Assembly (NCBI GenBank): GCA_025331125.1
Contig: JAOALB010000223.1
Span: forward strand, 1-62,442
Direction: 5' to 3'
Source: Mycogone perniciosa
Taxonomy: Eukaryota; Ascomycota; Sordariomycetes; Hypocreales; Hypocreaceae
DNA length: 62,442 bases
A program made the position numbers and the translations under genes. Numbering within the stretch: the stretch's first letter is position 1; every line of letters begins with the position of its first letter. The notes beneath the pieces are model-generated. The model made no database searches and was not told where the DNA came from. It saw nothing but the letters and a program-made list of their open reading frames with translations. Positions 26,450 through 39,779 of this stretch are shown here, in pieces.

Positions 26450-26826
26450 TGTATTATAACCCGACAAGCCTAAAACCTAGGTCTAGAAGAAGGTTGGAAT
26501 AATAGGTTAATAAGAATATAATTACTAAGGTATATACTGAATTGCTAATATTTAGGGATATATATAAGTGATTATAAACCTTAAATTATTAGGAATATAG
26601 CTATATTCCCTAATAATTATTATAACTCTCCTTTATATATATATAACTGGCTTATTACTTATTTAATATAGTTACTTAAATAGTCGTTAACAATTGCATT
26701 TACTAGAACTACCTATTCTATAGAATCGTGACTATATTACCTGCTTAGTATTTATCCTTAACCTCTCTATTAATATAAACCTATAAACCTCGGTTTGACT
26801 GTTGAGAACTAACCTGGATCATTATA
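26450..26826 (+). repeat. Element A 3' LTR
   Basis: A 377-bp LTR beginning TGTATTATAACCCGAC and ending AACCTGGATCATTATA, directly after a polypurine tract. Its first half is clearly different from the D LTRs at 496-891 and 10680-11079, so it belongs to A, not D. The right flank is CAGTA; the left duplication should lie outside the window. Confidence 0.88.
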
Positions 26827-26887
26827 CAGTAGATTAAAATTTACTTTAGTTTAGAGTTTAATCTTAATAGTAATTTTAACTCTTTAG
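26827..26887. other. Short AT-rich spacer with the left target duplication of element C
   Basis: Sixty-one bases of AT-rich DNA between the LTRs of A and C. The last five bases, TTTAG (26883-26887), are the left target-site duplication of element C. This was the sequence flanking A before C inserted. Confidence 0.7.
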
Positions 26888-27294
26888 TGTTATAACCTAA
26901 CTATATTAAAGACTAGGTTATAGGGATATAGAAAAATATCGGTTATATTAACTAATTATTAAGGAGTAATTACTATATTAAAGGTAATCATTCAAACATT
27001 TACTATACTAAGATATATAATTATTTACTTAATTACTGTATTATTATAGTAATTGCAGTAATATTTACTAAAATATTAAGAATTATATATAGATTTCCTT
27101 TATATATATATAATAGGCTTATTATTTAGTTAATATAATTACTTAAGTAGTTATTAATAATTGCCTTTATTAAAACTGCTTATTTAATAAAATTATAACT
27201 ATATTACTTTATTTAATAGTTATCTTTAACCTCTCTATTAATATAAACCTATAAACCTTAGTTTATCCCTTAAGAATTTACCTAGATTATTATA
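26888..27294 (+). repeat. Element C 5' LTR
   Basis: A 407-bp LTR beginning TGTTATAACCTAAC and ending ACCTAGATTATTATA. It matches 33827-34236 closely. The leader (TATTAATAGCTTTTATTT) starts right after it, as in element D. Confidence 0.9.
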
Positions 27295-30200
27295 TATTAA
27301 TAGCTTTTATTTAAAAGGCTATTAAAAACCTTAAATAATATTATAAATATATCTGCTGCACTATCCTTATTTAATAGTCCTAATACCTTAGCCTTTATTC
27401 TATTCCTTTACTAAAAGTAAAATAATAAGAGATAATAATATAAATAGATATAAAAAGAAAGATAAAGTTAATAAAATAAAATAATTTTACATTTATATAA
27501 AGGAAGCCTTTTAATATATAAAAGTTAATTATATATAATAGGAATAATAGTATTACTATTTAATTGCTAAAAGCACTAAACTTTAATAAATAATTTATTA
27601 ATAATAGATAATGATTATAAATTTATAGAATTAGGCTTTACCTGCTTTCAACTTTATACTAAACTTTAAAGGGAATTAACCTTTAAGAGATTTAAAAGAG
27701 TTACTTAAAATATAGCCTTTTAAGCCTTTTAATAACAGTATTATAATACTTTAACTATTTTTTATTTAACTATAAAACTATTTTATTTACTTTTTAACTA
27801 GCTTTAATATAAAAACTAATAAAGTTATTTTAACAGTTAAATAATTTAAAGGGAATACTTTAAATTAATTTAAATTTATATAAAAGGATTCTTTTATTAA
27901 TGAAGTTAATATTAATAATTAAATATAAATTATATTTATTAATTATAGTTAATTTAAAAAAAAGTTAAAGGATATCTTTAATAGTATTAGTAAAGAATAT
28001 ACTATAAAGAATAAATTTATAAATTTAATTTAAAAAGGAAAATACTTTAATTATATTATATACTCTAAGAATTATACTTTGAAAGTTAAATAAAGAAACT
28101 TTACTTTTACTAAATGCTTTTGTAATAAATTTAAATTAAAAACCTAAAAGAAAAGTATATAAATCTTTTTAAAATAAAGCTATTATTAAATTTATTGAAA
28201 ATATATATATATAAAGAATGTATTTTATAAACTTTATTTAATTATAAAAAAAGGATAATAATAGTTTAGAGAAGTTTATAATTATTAAGAATATATAAAT
28301 TAAATTAAAATGTAATAAAAATATATTATGAACTTTAATAATAAAAGACTTAATTAAATAGGTGTTTACTATATTTAAATAGTTTAATAAAATAAAACCT
28401 AAAAATTAATTATATAACGTTAAATAAAGGTAATAGTATTTTAAATAAAGAAATAGTTACTGTAATTAATCATAAATATTTAAATTAAGTTATAATAAAT
28501 AATAAAAGATAAATAAATAGCAGTAATTTTAATAATAAAAATAAAAGTATTTTTTTATAATATAAACGATACTATATGGTGCTATACCTTTAAAACTAAA
28601 AGATATATTATTTATAAATAGTAATTTAAAAGTTAAATTAAATAAATATTCTTTACATTTAATTAAAAGAGTTATTATAAATATATAGTAAGATAAGTTA
28701 AATATATAGTTATATAAATAGCTTTATATATAAAATAAAGCTAATAATAAAATAACTATTTAAGCTATATTAACTACTTTAACTATATAAATAAAACCTA
28801 TATATTTTTATATATAGAAAGACTATACTATAAATAACTCTATTTATAAGAAATAGTATACTATATTTTAAATCGCTTATATTGTATATTAATATATAGC
28901 ATACCTTTAAAAGAAAGTAAAATAGAATATATAATTAATTAAAACTTTATTTTACTTCATAAAATAAATATAAAATTATAATACTTTTAAAAAATAAATT
29001 ATAACTATAAAGTATTAAAGTGTTAAGATTATTATTATTAAACTAAATACTGAAACTTTCAAGGAATATTATTAGCTATAAAGACTTAAAAGATATAAGT
29101 TTAAAGGATATTATATTTATTATCTAGAGAAATTAATAAATAATATTTCCACTATAATAAAAAGTTTAAATATAATTAATAATATTATTTAAAGTATAAT
29201 AATTTAAAGTAAATTATATGTAAATAAAGTAAATTGTAGGATTAATATCTATAATAAACTAATAATATTTTGTATTTATTATTAAATTATATATAGTACT
29301 AAAAGGATAAATATACTATTTATTTACCGGAAAGAGTTAATAAATAGTGAATATAAAAGTATATAAAGTATAAATATACTTTTAAAGATAGAGAGATTAA
29401 TTAAAGAATAAAAGAGCTATCTTACAGGTAATTTAATTTTAGTATTTATAAAGGAACTGCCTATAAAGAAAGTAGTATTTACTTTAAAGAAGTTTAATTA
29501 ACTATAGAATTTATATAAAAAAAGAAAGATTAAAGAATAATTAATATTAAATATAAAAGGGCTATAACATAGTAATTAATAAATTATATCTTTTAAAATA
29601 TAAAAGAATAAAGGTAATAATAAATTATTATTTTATTTTAAATTAAAGATAATAGTTAAAGATATTAGTTATATATATTTATAGATAATAGAGCGATAGG
29701 AAGTTTTATTATACCTATAACTATAAATTACTTATAGTTATTTAAAGAAATAAAAGTTAAGCTATATTAGCTATATTTAATAAAAGGTAAAGGTTTTATA
29801 TATTATAATAGATAGACTAAGTGAAAAATTAATTATTTTAAGTTTAAAGTTATTAAATATAAAGGAGCAGTTTTTTACAATATATTAAATATTTATAGAC
29901 ATAATATTATTTGTAGTTATCTTTAATTTAAATATAATAGCTTTAATATTAATAAAAAGAAAGGCTAGCTTTATTAATATAATTGTAAAGCCTTTTTAAT
30001 AATTAAAACTATTAAAGAAGCTTAAGTTATAGGGCAGAAGTTTTATATAAAACCTTTAAATATACTAAAAAAGGCATTAAAAAGGTTACTTTAAATTTAA
30101 TTATAGAGATAATTTACTTAAAGGTAAAGCTTAAATAAAGTAAAAGAAAGAATAAATATATTTAAAGAATCATTGCCTTTTTATAGAAAGTATTTAGTAA

Positions 30201-33200
30201 TATTAATAGAATATTTAAAAGGGGAAGCCATAAAATAATAGTATAATTAAACTAACTGCAGAATATCCATAAAGAATATTAAAAGTATAATAAGCGATAT
30301 AGAGAAAGATTTAATATTGAACTGTTAAAATAAAGTTAATAAAGCTATATAATTAGATTTAAAAATAATATAAGTATTACCTTTTATAAAGTTTATAATT
30401 TAAATGAAAAAAAGGTTAAAAGCTTATATAATTATTTAAATAGTATATTAATTAATAGGTATATTTAACCTTTTTTATTAAAAGTTAATTATTTTATTAT
30501 ATTTATCGTAAAGAAAAAAGGTAAATTATAGTTAATTATAAACTATTAATAGCTTAATAAAGCCATTATTTAAAATAAAACTTTATTGTTATTAATTATA
30601 AAATTATAAAATAAATCATATAAAAAGAAATAGTTTATAGTATTAAACTTTAAAGGCGCTTATAACTTTATTTAAAGTAAAAATAAATATAAATAAATAA
30701 CTATATTTTAAATTAAATATAGCTTATATAAATATTTAACTATACCTTTTAGTTTTATTAATATCTTTATAGTATTTTAAAAAGTAATGAATAATATATT
30801 AAAAACGTATTTTAATATATTTATAATTATTTAGTTAAATACTATTTTAATCTTTTAAATACTATTAAAAGATATAAAGTGTATATTTGTAAACTATTAT
30901 AAATACTATAAAATATAAGACTATTTATAAAATCACAGAAATATAAATTGTATATATTAAAGGTTATTCTTTCAAGTATATTATAACTTTGAAAGAAATT
31001 TATATAACTTTAAGAGAAATTTATATAAGTTTATTAAAACTATAAGCAGTAAAAGATTAGCCTATATTTATAATAGTTAAAGAGATTTAAAGCCTTTTAA
31101 AATTTATTTATTATTATTAATAATTTATTGAAAACTATAAAAGTATTGTAAAAACTTTTTATAAATCTATTAAAAGCAATTAAAAGCTTTTATAGGCATT
31201 AAATATATAAAGTATATTTAATAAATTTAAATAGCCTATTTTAAGAAAACCTATATTTATTATATTTAACCTATTTAATAAAATAAAAGTTAAAATAAAT
31301 ACTTTAATTTTTACTATAAAAGCTTAATTTAATTAAAAAGATAAAAATAGTAAACTATACTTTATTGCCTTTTTACTTTAAAGTATTATATAATATGAAA
31401 TTAATTTATTTAATATATAATAACAGTTTCTTTACTATTACTTTTATATTTAAAGAATAGTAATGTTACTTATTAAAAGGAATATATAAAGTTAAACTAT
31501 CTATTAACTTTAAAGATATTATATATTCTATAATACTTTAATAATCTTTTAAAAGGCAGATCCGCTATATAAAATACCTTTTAAAGTTTAATTTCATTTT
31601 AACTTACTAAAAAGGATTTAAGAATAAATAACTAAATCTATTGAATAAATAAGCTAATTATAATTAAAGAAAGATTAAATATATTAAGCAGATTTAAAAT
31701 AAACGTTTAAGGGATATTATTAATAAATAGTATCTTAGGCTATATATAAAATATTTAATAATGATATTATAGTTAAATATATATAAAGGTATTATATTAT
31801 TTAAAATAATACTAAATATTTAAAAGATATAAAGTGTAATAAAAAAGGAATTTAATTGTAAAATAAAGAAATCTAGATTTTCAATAAACCTTAAAAAATA
31901 TAGTTATAAAGGTTATTAATATCCAATATATAAATATAACGGTATTTTAAATTTTAAAGGCTTATAGAAATAATATAAAATACTATTTCTACTATATAGT
32001 TTATAAAATAATTAAACCTTTAAATATAAATACTATAATAAACTTTAACTTTTATTAACATTAGAATAATTATAAAAGATTAATTTTATTAATCTTATTA
32101 TACTACTATTATCTATTAAATTAAAATTAAAGATTAAATATAAGAATGTTTTAATACTTATAAATTAATTTATTAAATACTTTTACTTCCTTTATATAAA
32201 AAGTAATAAATATAAAGATATTAACTTATATATTTTAATACGGTATTCTAGTTAATTATATATCTTTAACTAAGGTTATTTTTAATTAAAGATTAACTTT
32301 TATATTTAAATTATAGTAAATATTTATAAATTAATAAAATATAAATTATAAGCTTAATATTATATATTACCTATAAATAATTAATTAAATAAAGTATATT
32401 AATTAAGTTATTAAAGTTTATTTTAAAAGTTATATTAACTTTAATTAAAACAATTAATTAAAAAAGCTATTTATTATAGAAATATCCTAGACTAGTAATA
32501 TTTCAAAGTTAATTAAACTTAGCTTTATATATATTAACTATAGTATTATATAACATATATGTAAAGTGCTAAAAAAAGGCTTATATATATATAAAATATA
32601 AATTAAAGCTGAAAATATAAAGTGGTTATATATAGAAATATAGGTATACTTTTACTTTATATAAAAGAAAATAAAAAAGTATATTAATAAATCTAAATTA
32701 AAGGGATTCGTTTTTAAAGAAAAAGATATAGTTTATTTATAGTAATATTTAGTAGTAAAAAATACTATAAATGTTAAAATAATATAATAAGATAATATAT
32801 TAAATGTTAAAAAACTTAAACCTTCTTTAATTAAAAAGGTTATTTTCAAAGTTATTTCTATCTTTATACTATTAAAAAGTATTAAAATCTATTTAATATT
32901 TTATATTTTACTATTAAAAGAGTATTATAAAGTAAATTAAAGAATTAATTAATTATAAACTTAATTCGAGTTTTATTAATTAAAAAAGAATATAAAATAA
33001 AAGAAGTTAAAGCAGTAAAAATAATAAATAATAAATAATAAATAGTAATATTTAATAAAGTAAAAAGGCTATAAAGAGGAATATAATATTTTGAAATTTA
33101 AAGAATAGTTTAAATACTTTCAATAACTTTATAGTGATTTTCTTAAAATCTAAGCCTTCTAATAAAGAGTTTAATAAAGTATTAGAAGTAAGAAAATCAA

Positions 33201-33826
33201 TACTTTAAAAGTCTTAATCCTTTAAAAAGACTTTAATTCCTACTGCTATAAATCCTTTAGTTTATTTAAAGATTTTAACCTATATTCAATTATATTTTTA
33301 CCTTTAATTTATACCTATTTTCTTTTAATAATAAACATACTTTAAATAATTTAAAGCTTTATTTATCTTTACTTAAGGCTTATAAAAGGCTTTATAATAA
33401 TATAATAAAAGTTCTTTTATTAATCTTTTAATAAAGTTAAAGTATTGCAATTTAAAAATAATATTCAATATTAAAAATCAGTTTTAGCTATAATATTAAA
33501 AGAAAAGACTTTAAGAAAATATATAAAACTTTAATATAATCCTTTTACTATTATATATATAATTAATATAAATGCATTTACTATATTTTAAAAAGTAATT
33601 ATTTTTATAATACTGTAAGCTGCAAAAGAAATAATAAAAATAAAGTATAGTATGACACCTATTAATATTAATTAAATCTATAAATTTATAATAATAGAAA
33701 GTTAATTTGATATATATAAGCTATAAATTATTAAATATAATAAATAGTTAAAGAAAAGGATATTATATATAAAAAAAGGAAAGGATTAAATAGGTTTTAA
33801 AAATAAAATTAATGAAAGGGGGATAG
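27295..33826 (+). pseudogene. Element C leader and decayed gag-pol
   Basis: The leader to about 27960 aligns with those at 1-454 and 11080-11738 and runs without interruption into gag. This shows what an undisturbed copy looks like at the point where A and D are broken. Reverse transcriptase homology lies at about 30500-30850. A polypurine tract, GAAAGGGGG, lies at 33814-33822. No ORF of 60 codons remains. Confidence 0.88.
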
Positions 33827-34236
33827 TATATTATAACCCAATTATATAAAAGATTAAGTTATAGGGATATAAAAAGTTCTTAGTTATATTAATTAATTAT
33901 TAAGGAATCATTACTATATTAAAAGTAATTACTTAAGTATTTACTATATTTAAGTATATAATTACTTACTTAATTACTATATTATTATAATAATTATAGT
34001 AATATTTACTGAACTATTAATAATTATATATATATTTCCCTTATATATATATAACTAGTTTATTATTTATTTAATCTAGTTATTTAAATAATTATTACTA
34101 ATTATATTTATTAAAACTATTTATTTCATGAGATTATAACTATATTACCTTAGTTAATATTTATCTTTAACCTCTTTATTAATATAAACTTATAAACTTT
34201 GGTTTAATCCTTTAAAAATTAACCTGGATTATTATA
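33827..34236 (+). repeat. Element C 3' LTR
   Basis: A 410-bp LTR following a polypurine tract and ending AACCTGGATTATTATA, then TTTAG. The initial TG has become TA, a typical RIP change. Confidence 0.9.
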
Positions 34237-34241
34237 TTTAG

Positions 34242-34592
34242 TACTTAATCCTTTAAGTTTACCTTTAATCTTTTTTATATAACTAAATATTAGAATTAAT
34301 ACTTTTAAAGCCTTAAAAACTATTAAAGTTAATAGCTAGGCCCTCTTTAAAGACTAGATAGTAGTCTTTTATATAGTTTACAAAGTATTTAATAACACTA
34401 TAACTAAATTCCTAATCGGTAAAAGATATAATATTGCTATTTAAATAACTTAAAGTATTATTTACTTTTTTAGTAATAATAATACTATAACTAAGTTACA
34501 ATTAAATACTTTTAAAAACTTTTATATTAATAAACTGCGCGCTAGGCTCCCCTTTAATACATTATATTTTACTTAAATATATATTCAAATAA
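34242..34592. other. AT-rich spacer, no gene seen
   Basis: Three hundred and fifty bases of RIP-like AT-rich DNA between element C and the solo LTR. No ORF, repeat partner or motif was recognised. It ends with AATAA, the left target duplication of the next feature. Confidence 0.5.
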
Positions 34593-34865
34593 TATTAGGT
34601 TAGGTAGGCTAAGGACTTACTGCCTATTAGCGCTTATTAGCGCTAAGGAGCTCTTATCTGCTTATATAGCAGATATAAGCTGATATATATATCGTAGAAG
34701 CAATGTATTAAACTATATAGCCGCTTACAACGCATATATTCTACCTTTTCCTTTGTGTTAGCTATATATATATATAGCGAGGCCATTACAGTATATTCTC
34801 TAATAGAAACAAGCTTTATTCCTATTCTCTTTATACTCTATATAGCTATCCCGCGCTCTACTATA
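34593..34865 (+). repeat. Copia-type solo LTR with AATAA duplication
   Basis: A 273-bp repeat, the same length as and clearly homologous to 61813-62085; both share GCTAAGGA, the doubled TTATTAGCGC block and CCTTTTCCTTTGTGTTAGC. It starts TATTAGG (TGTTAGG in the other copy) and ends CTATA (TTACA in the other copy). It is flanked by perfect 5-bp direct repeats AATAA (34588-34592 and 34866-34870). Without internal sequence it is a solo LTR left by LTR-LTR recombination. Confidence 0.9.
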
Positions 34866-34870
34866 AATAA

Positions 34871-37800
34871 GAATTACTGAAATACATTAAACTAGAATCC
34901 TTTTAATTGATATTAAAAAAGACTTATAAGCATTTTTAAACTAAGTTTCAGATTAACTGTATAGAAATATAAGGTATATTATATCTATTTATTAATTATA
35001 AGGATTATTTAATAAAGACTTAATACTATTTTTTAAGTATTATTAATAAAAATTAAATAGTTAATAACTTTAATTAATTAAAAGATTAAATGAAAGCTTT
35101 TTAATAAAAGAAATGAAAATAAGATTTCTTTAAATACTATAAAGGTTAAGGTAGGTTAATAATAGTATATATATATATAGTTTTAAGCTATTTTAAAAGG
35201 ATTTTAAGCCTTTTAATAATATAAAGGTAAATTACTTTAAAGCTATTAAGTTAATAGGAAAAAGATATAAATGAGCTAAAGTTTAACTAATATTAAACTT
35301 TTAAAATAACTATAGTAAAACTAGTAAAAGAAAATAAGTTTACTTTTTTTTAAAATCAATTAATAAAAGGTTTACTTTTTTTACCTTTAATATTATAATG
35401 AAACTAATATAAAAAGTAGCCTTTTTATTGCAGTATAAAACTATTAAGACATTTACTTTTTATAAATATATTAAAAGACCTTTAAATACTGCCTTTATAG
35501 TAGCTTTAAATATAAAATATCAATCTGCCTATTAAATATTAAATATATAAATTATTTAAGGCTCTATAAAGCTATATATAAACTATATTTAATTAAACTA
35601 TTATATAGTTATAGAATACTAATATACCTTTAATTATAAAACTATAAAGGGTTTATTAATAAATAGTAAAAGTATTTTATTAGATTTTCTTTATAGCCTT
35701 TAAGCCTTTAAATATTATTTAGAATATAGTAATTATTAGCCTTCCTTTACTATTATATATAGCTGCAGTAAAGAGACTTTTATAGTTTTAAGTATAGGAA
35801 AAACGGCTATATTAAAGATTAATAATTTAAAGAGCTTTTAAGAAATTTTAAAAAACGAAATTAAACCTAAAAGAATAAAAGGTTTTAAAACGTATTTTAA
35901 GCTAATATTAATAACAAAGCGAATATATAATGCAGCCTTTACCTTTATAATTGAAAACAGCTATAATATGATTATAATATAAAAACTATATATAAATATT
36001 ATTTGAAAAGGATACTGCTATATAATATAATATAAAGAATTTTAAACTTTTTCTTTAATAATAACTTGAATAGATTATAGTACTTGCCTATAAGTCTTTA
36101 TATATATAAATTAAAAAGTAGGAATTTAAGTTATATAACTATTTATTAAACCTATTTAAAACCTTTCTTACGTCTATATATATATTATAGTTTTAGCTTT
36201 AATTTACTGTTTAATATTATTTAAAAAGCTAAAGGTTAAAGGGGATAATAATAAAGAATATTTTCTGGCTTTAATTAAAAAAAGGACTTTATGTATTCCC
36301 CTTTTTTTATTAGTAATAATAGCTATAAATTAAATAGCTAAAGCGCTACTCTCTTTTTTTTATAAATCTATAAAGATAGTAAACTAATTATTAAATTAAT
36401 TACGTTCTTAATTATAATAAGGAGTTAAATATAAAAAGCTATTAAGTCTTTTTAATGGTTATAAAAATAGCAGTTATACTATTAAACCTTTATCTTTATA
36501 ATATTTAAAAGACTTTTAAAATAATAATAAAAGGTATTAAAAAGGTATATTAATAAAATATAATAAATATAGTTAAAGAAAATAAAAATGTTTTTACATA
36601 GTTTATAATATTAATTTAAAATTAATGTTTTAACTGCTATTAGTATAAATAAATAATTAAATCTTTACCTTTTAAAAAGAAAAAGTAACTGCTTTTTATA
36701 ATATTATATTTGAAAAATATATAATAGTTAACAATATTAAAAACCTTTAAATCTTAATTAATTCATAATATTAAATTATACTTTTAATACCAATTTTATT
36801 AAAAAAGCTATTAGTAGCTATTAATATATAGAGAATATATCTTTAAATCTTTATAATATTATAATAAACCTTTTATATCTTTATTAATTAATAATTAAAA
36901 AATATATTTACCTCTTTCATAAAGTTTACTTTAAAATTAAGTATTATTTATTAGCTTTTAAATTAATTAAAATAGTAATAACTTTTTAATTAAAGAGAAA
37001 AAGTCTTTTATTTTTCAAGGCTTTAAAGGTAATCTCTTTCCTTTTATATTTAGATAAAAAACTTAAATAGTGTATTATATAAAAGATAATGTATACTTTA
37101 ATCAAATAATAAATATTATAGATTCAATAAACTCATACCCTTTTTAAGGGAATTAATATTAATTAAATTATAAATTTAATTTATACTGTTAAACTAACTT
37201 TCTATAATAATAAAGTAATTAGTTTACTTATAATTAATATTTAATAGGCTTTTAATATAGCCTTTATTAATAAATTAATATTCTAATTATATAAATACAG
37301 CTAGCTTAATTATATAGTTTAATAGGCGCTTTCTGTTATAATAAACTATAAAGTATAGGTAAAACTATAAAAAATAATAATTTAATTATTTCCGTTAAGC
37401 TATAGTCTCTTTCATAAATTATTAATATTTTTAATGTCTCTTTTACTTTATATAGCTTTAATATATTACTTATATACTGCCTTTTTTAAACTTATTTAAT
37501 AGTAATTATAGAATCTTTTATTAGTAAGTTTTAAAGGTTTAATTATATAAATAATATAATATTCCTTTTAATTAATAATATTTTAATTAAATAATAGTTT
37601 AAATAATAACTGCTTTTTAAAAGCTTTAATATTAAAGTAATAATAATAGAATATGATTTAACTTTAAGAAAATAAAAGTAATATACTTTTTAAAATAATA
37701 TATTTAAAATAACCTATGAATAATATATTATAATACTAAAAGGATTACCTTTGGAAAAGTATAATTAAATAGTTTAATAATTTCTTTAATTAAAAGCTTA

Positions 37801-39250
37801 ACTATAAAATATCTATTAAATAATAGGCTATAAGATCTTATATTGTAATAAATATACTTCATAGTATTTTAAACTTCATATAAAAAGCGATATTATACTT
37901 TATATATTAAATTATTTCCATTTACATTAAGCTAATACTTTACTATAAACTTAAGGTATTGTATAAAGCCCTAAACGTATATAAAATATAATACCTTTTT
38001 AACTATATAAACTTTATTTTTCGAATAGTTATTTAAATAATCCTTTTAATATAAAAAGTAAACTTTATATTAATTTTATATAAAAAGGGTAATATCCCTT
38101 TGATAATATAACCTTTTAATATTTAAAAGCTTTAATTTATAATTTAATTTGTATCGCTAACTACTTAATACCCCTTGATTTATAAAACCTATTTTCAATT
38201 AACGCCTCTATAAATAGACTATCTTCATGCCTATATTAGAATTATAGTAAACTATATAATTTACCAAAGGTTAGTTAAAACTAGCCCTTTCTTTAAAATT
38301 AACTAAACTTTAACCCTTTTTAAGCAGGAAAGTTAAAGGTATTAAAGAATTTAATAATTAAATAGCTTTAATAGCACTTTAAAATTTGATAATATTTACA
38401 AATAGTTTATACTTCACTATAAAAGTAGTTAACTATACCTCTTTAATATAATAAAATAATAAAGAGATTATAAATAAATATAGTAAATTTAGTTTAATAA
38501 TGTATTTAATAGTAAGGCGGCTAAAGTATAAAAGGACTTAAAGCTTCTTTAATTAATAATAATAATATAAAGGATATTGTTATTTATTTATATAATATAG
38601 CTATAATATATTATCTTCAAGGTATACCATTAAATTTATTATAATAAAATCTTATTTAATTTTGGAGATTAAAGAATATAAATAAAGGAAATACATATAG
38701 CTTATAATACCTAAGCTATTGAAAAATATAAAGCAATAAAGCTAAAGATTAGTTAATAGAATTAAGCAGTTAATAATTAACATTAATAAATATAATACTT
38801 TTATTTACTTGCTTTTAATAAAGGGTAAAGGTAAAACTAGAAATTAGCTTTAAAAGATAATAAAAGAAGAATATATTTAATATATATTGCCTATTTATAT
38901 TAAATATTAATTTAAAATACTTCAAAAACTAAGAGTTTTATAAAGAAAACTTTATAACGTTTTAACTATTAGGTTTTAGTATAAAGACTTTATCTAATAT
39001 TATTAATAATTTTAATATAAAGATATAAGAATAAATTAAAGTTATACTAATTATTTAATTTTTTCCTTTATCTCTCTTTTACTTTATAAAGGATTTATTT
39101 ACAGCTTTGCCTTAAAGTTACTTATAAATTAGTAAAGTTAGGCTTTAAGGTTAACTTTACTTATCTTATATATTATTTAACATTTATATACTTTTTTAAC
39201 CTATTGATAAAAGTAAAGTAAGAAAACTATATTTATAAAAGTAATAAAAT
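34871..39250 (+). mobile_element. Repeat family F, copy 1 (unidentified, RIP-degraded)
   Basis: About 4.4 kb of AT-rich repeat. Blocks at 35146-35250, 34980-35110 and 36225-36480 match the reverse complement of 53984-54085, about 54100-54260 and about 52900-53190. Part of it (about 36300-39200) recurs as a direct copy at 39780-41650. No LTR, inverted terminal repeat or protein motif was identified. The long former coding look (dense RIP stops, spaced conserved blocks) suggests an autonomous transposon or a multigene family, but the class is unknown. Confidence 0.6.
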
Positions 39251-39779
39251 ACTATATAAAGGAGCCAAATTATAATATTTACCTATAAATTATTATATAT
39301 AAAATAAAAAGTAAGGACTGAAATTAAGAAGATATTTATTTAAAGTATATAAAATCTTTTTTAAGTTTATATAAATAGAATTATAATTACTAAATTTTAG
39401 AAAGGATATAATATATTTAATACCTTTATAACTATATTTATATTATTAATTATGAAAAACTATATAATAATAAAAGACTTTAATATTATATATTTTATAT
39501 AATAGAGAAGTTATAATTAAAGTTAAAGTATATTAATGATTAAATAAACTATTAAAATAAACCCTTTTTTGATTTATTTAACATTTTAGTATATATATTC
39601 AATACTATAATTAACTTAGCTTTTTTAAATATAATATTTATAAAAGCTAAATTATAAAAATAATTTTTATCAACTTTAATAATATTATATAAATTATTAT
39701 AGTTTTAGTTTTTATTTTAATTTCATACATTTAAAAAGGTTTAACGTTAAAAGAAATAATAATAATAAGTATTTATCAA

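Larger units (their letters stand above)
26888..34236 (+). mobile_element. Element C, complete gypsy retrotransposon with target duplication
   Basis: A full-length 7349-bp Ty3/gypsy element: 5' LTR, leader, gag-pol, polypurine tract and 3' LTR, all in order on the plus strand. It is flanked by identical 5-bp duplications TTTAG at 26883-26887 and 34237-34241. The coding part is homologous to element A but more degraded: it has lower GC, and the catalytic box region near 30830 now contains stops. It cannot move by itself. Confidence 0.93.

Noticed and set aside
10680..26826. Reading the LTRs at 10680 and 26450 as the two ends of one 16-kb element
   Set aside because: Their sequences differ strongly in the first half, and the flanks (GGACT left, CAGTA right) do not match. 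The 10680 LTR pairs with 496-891.
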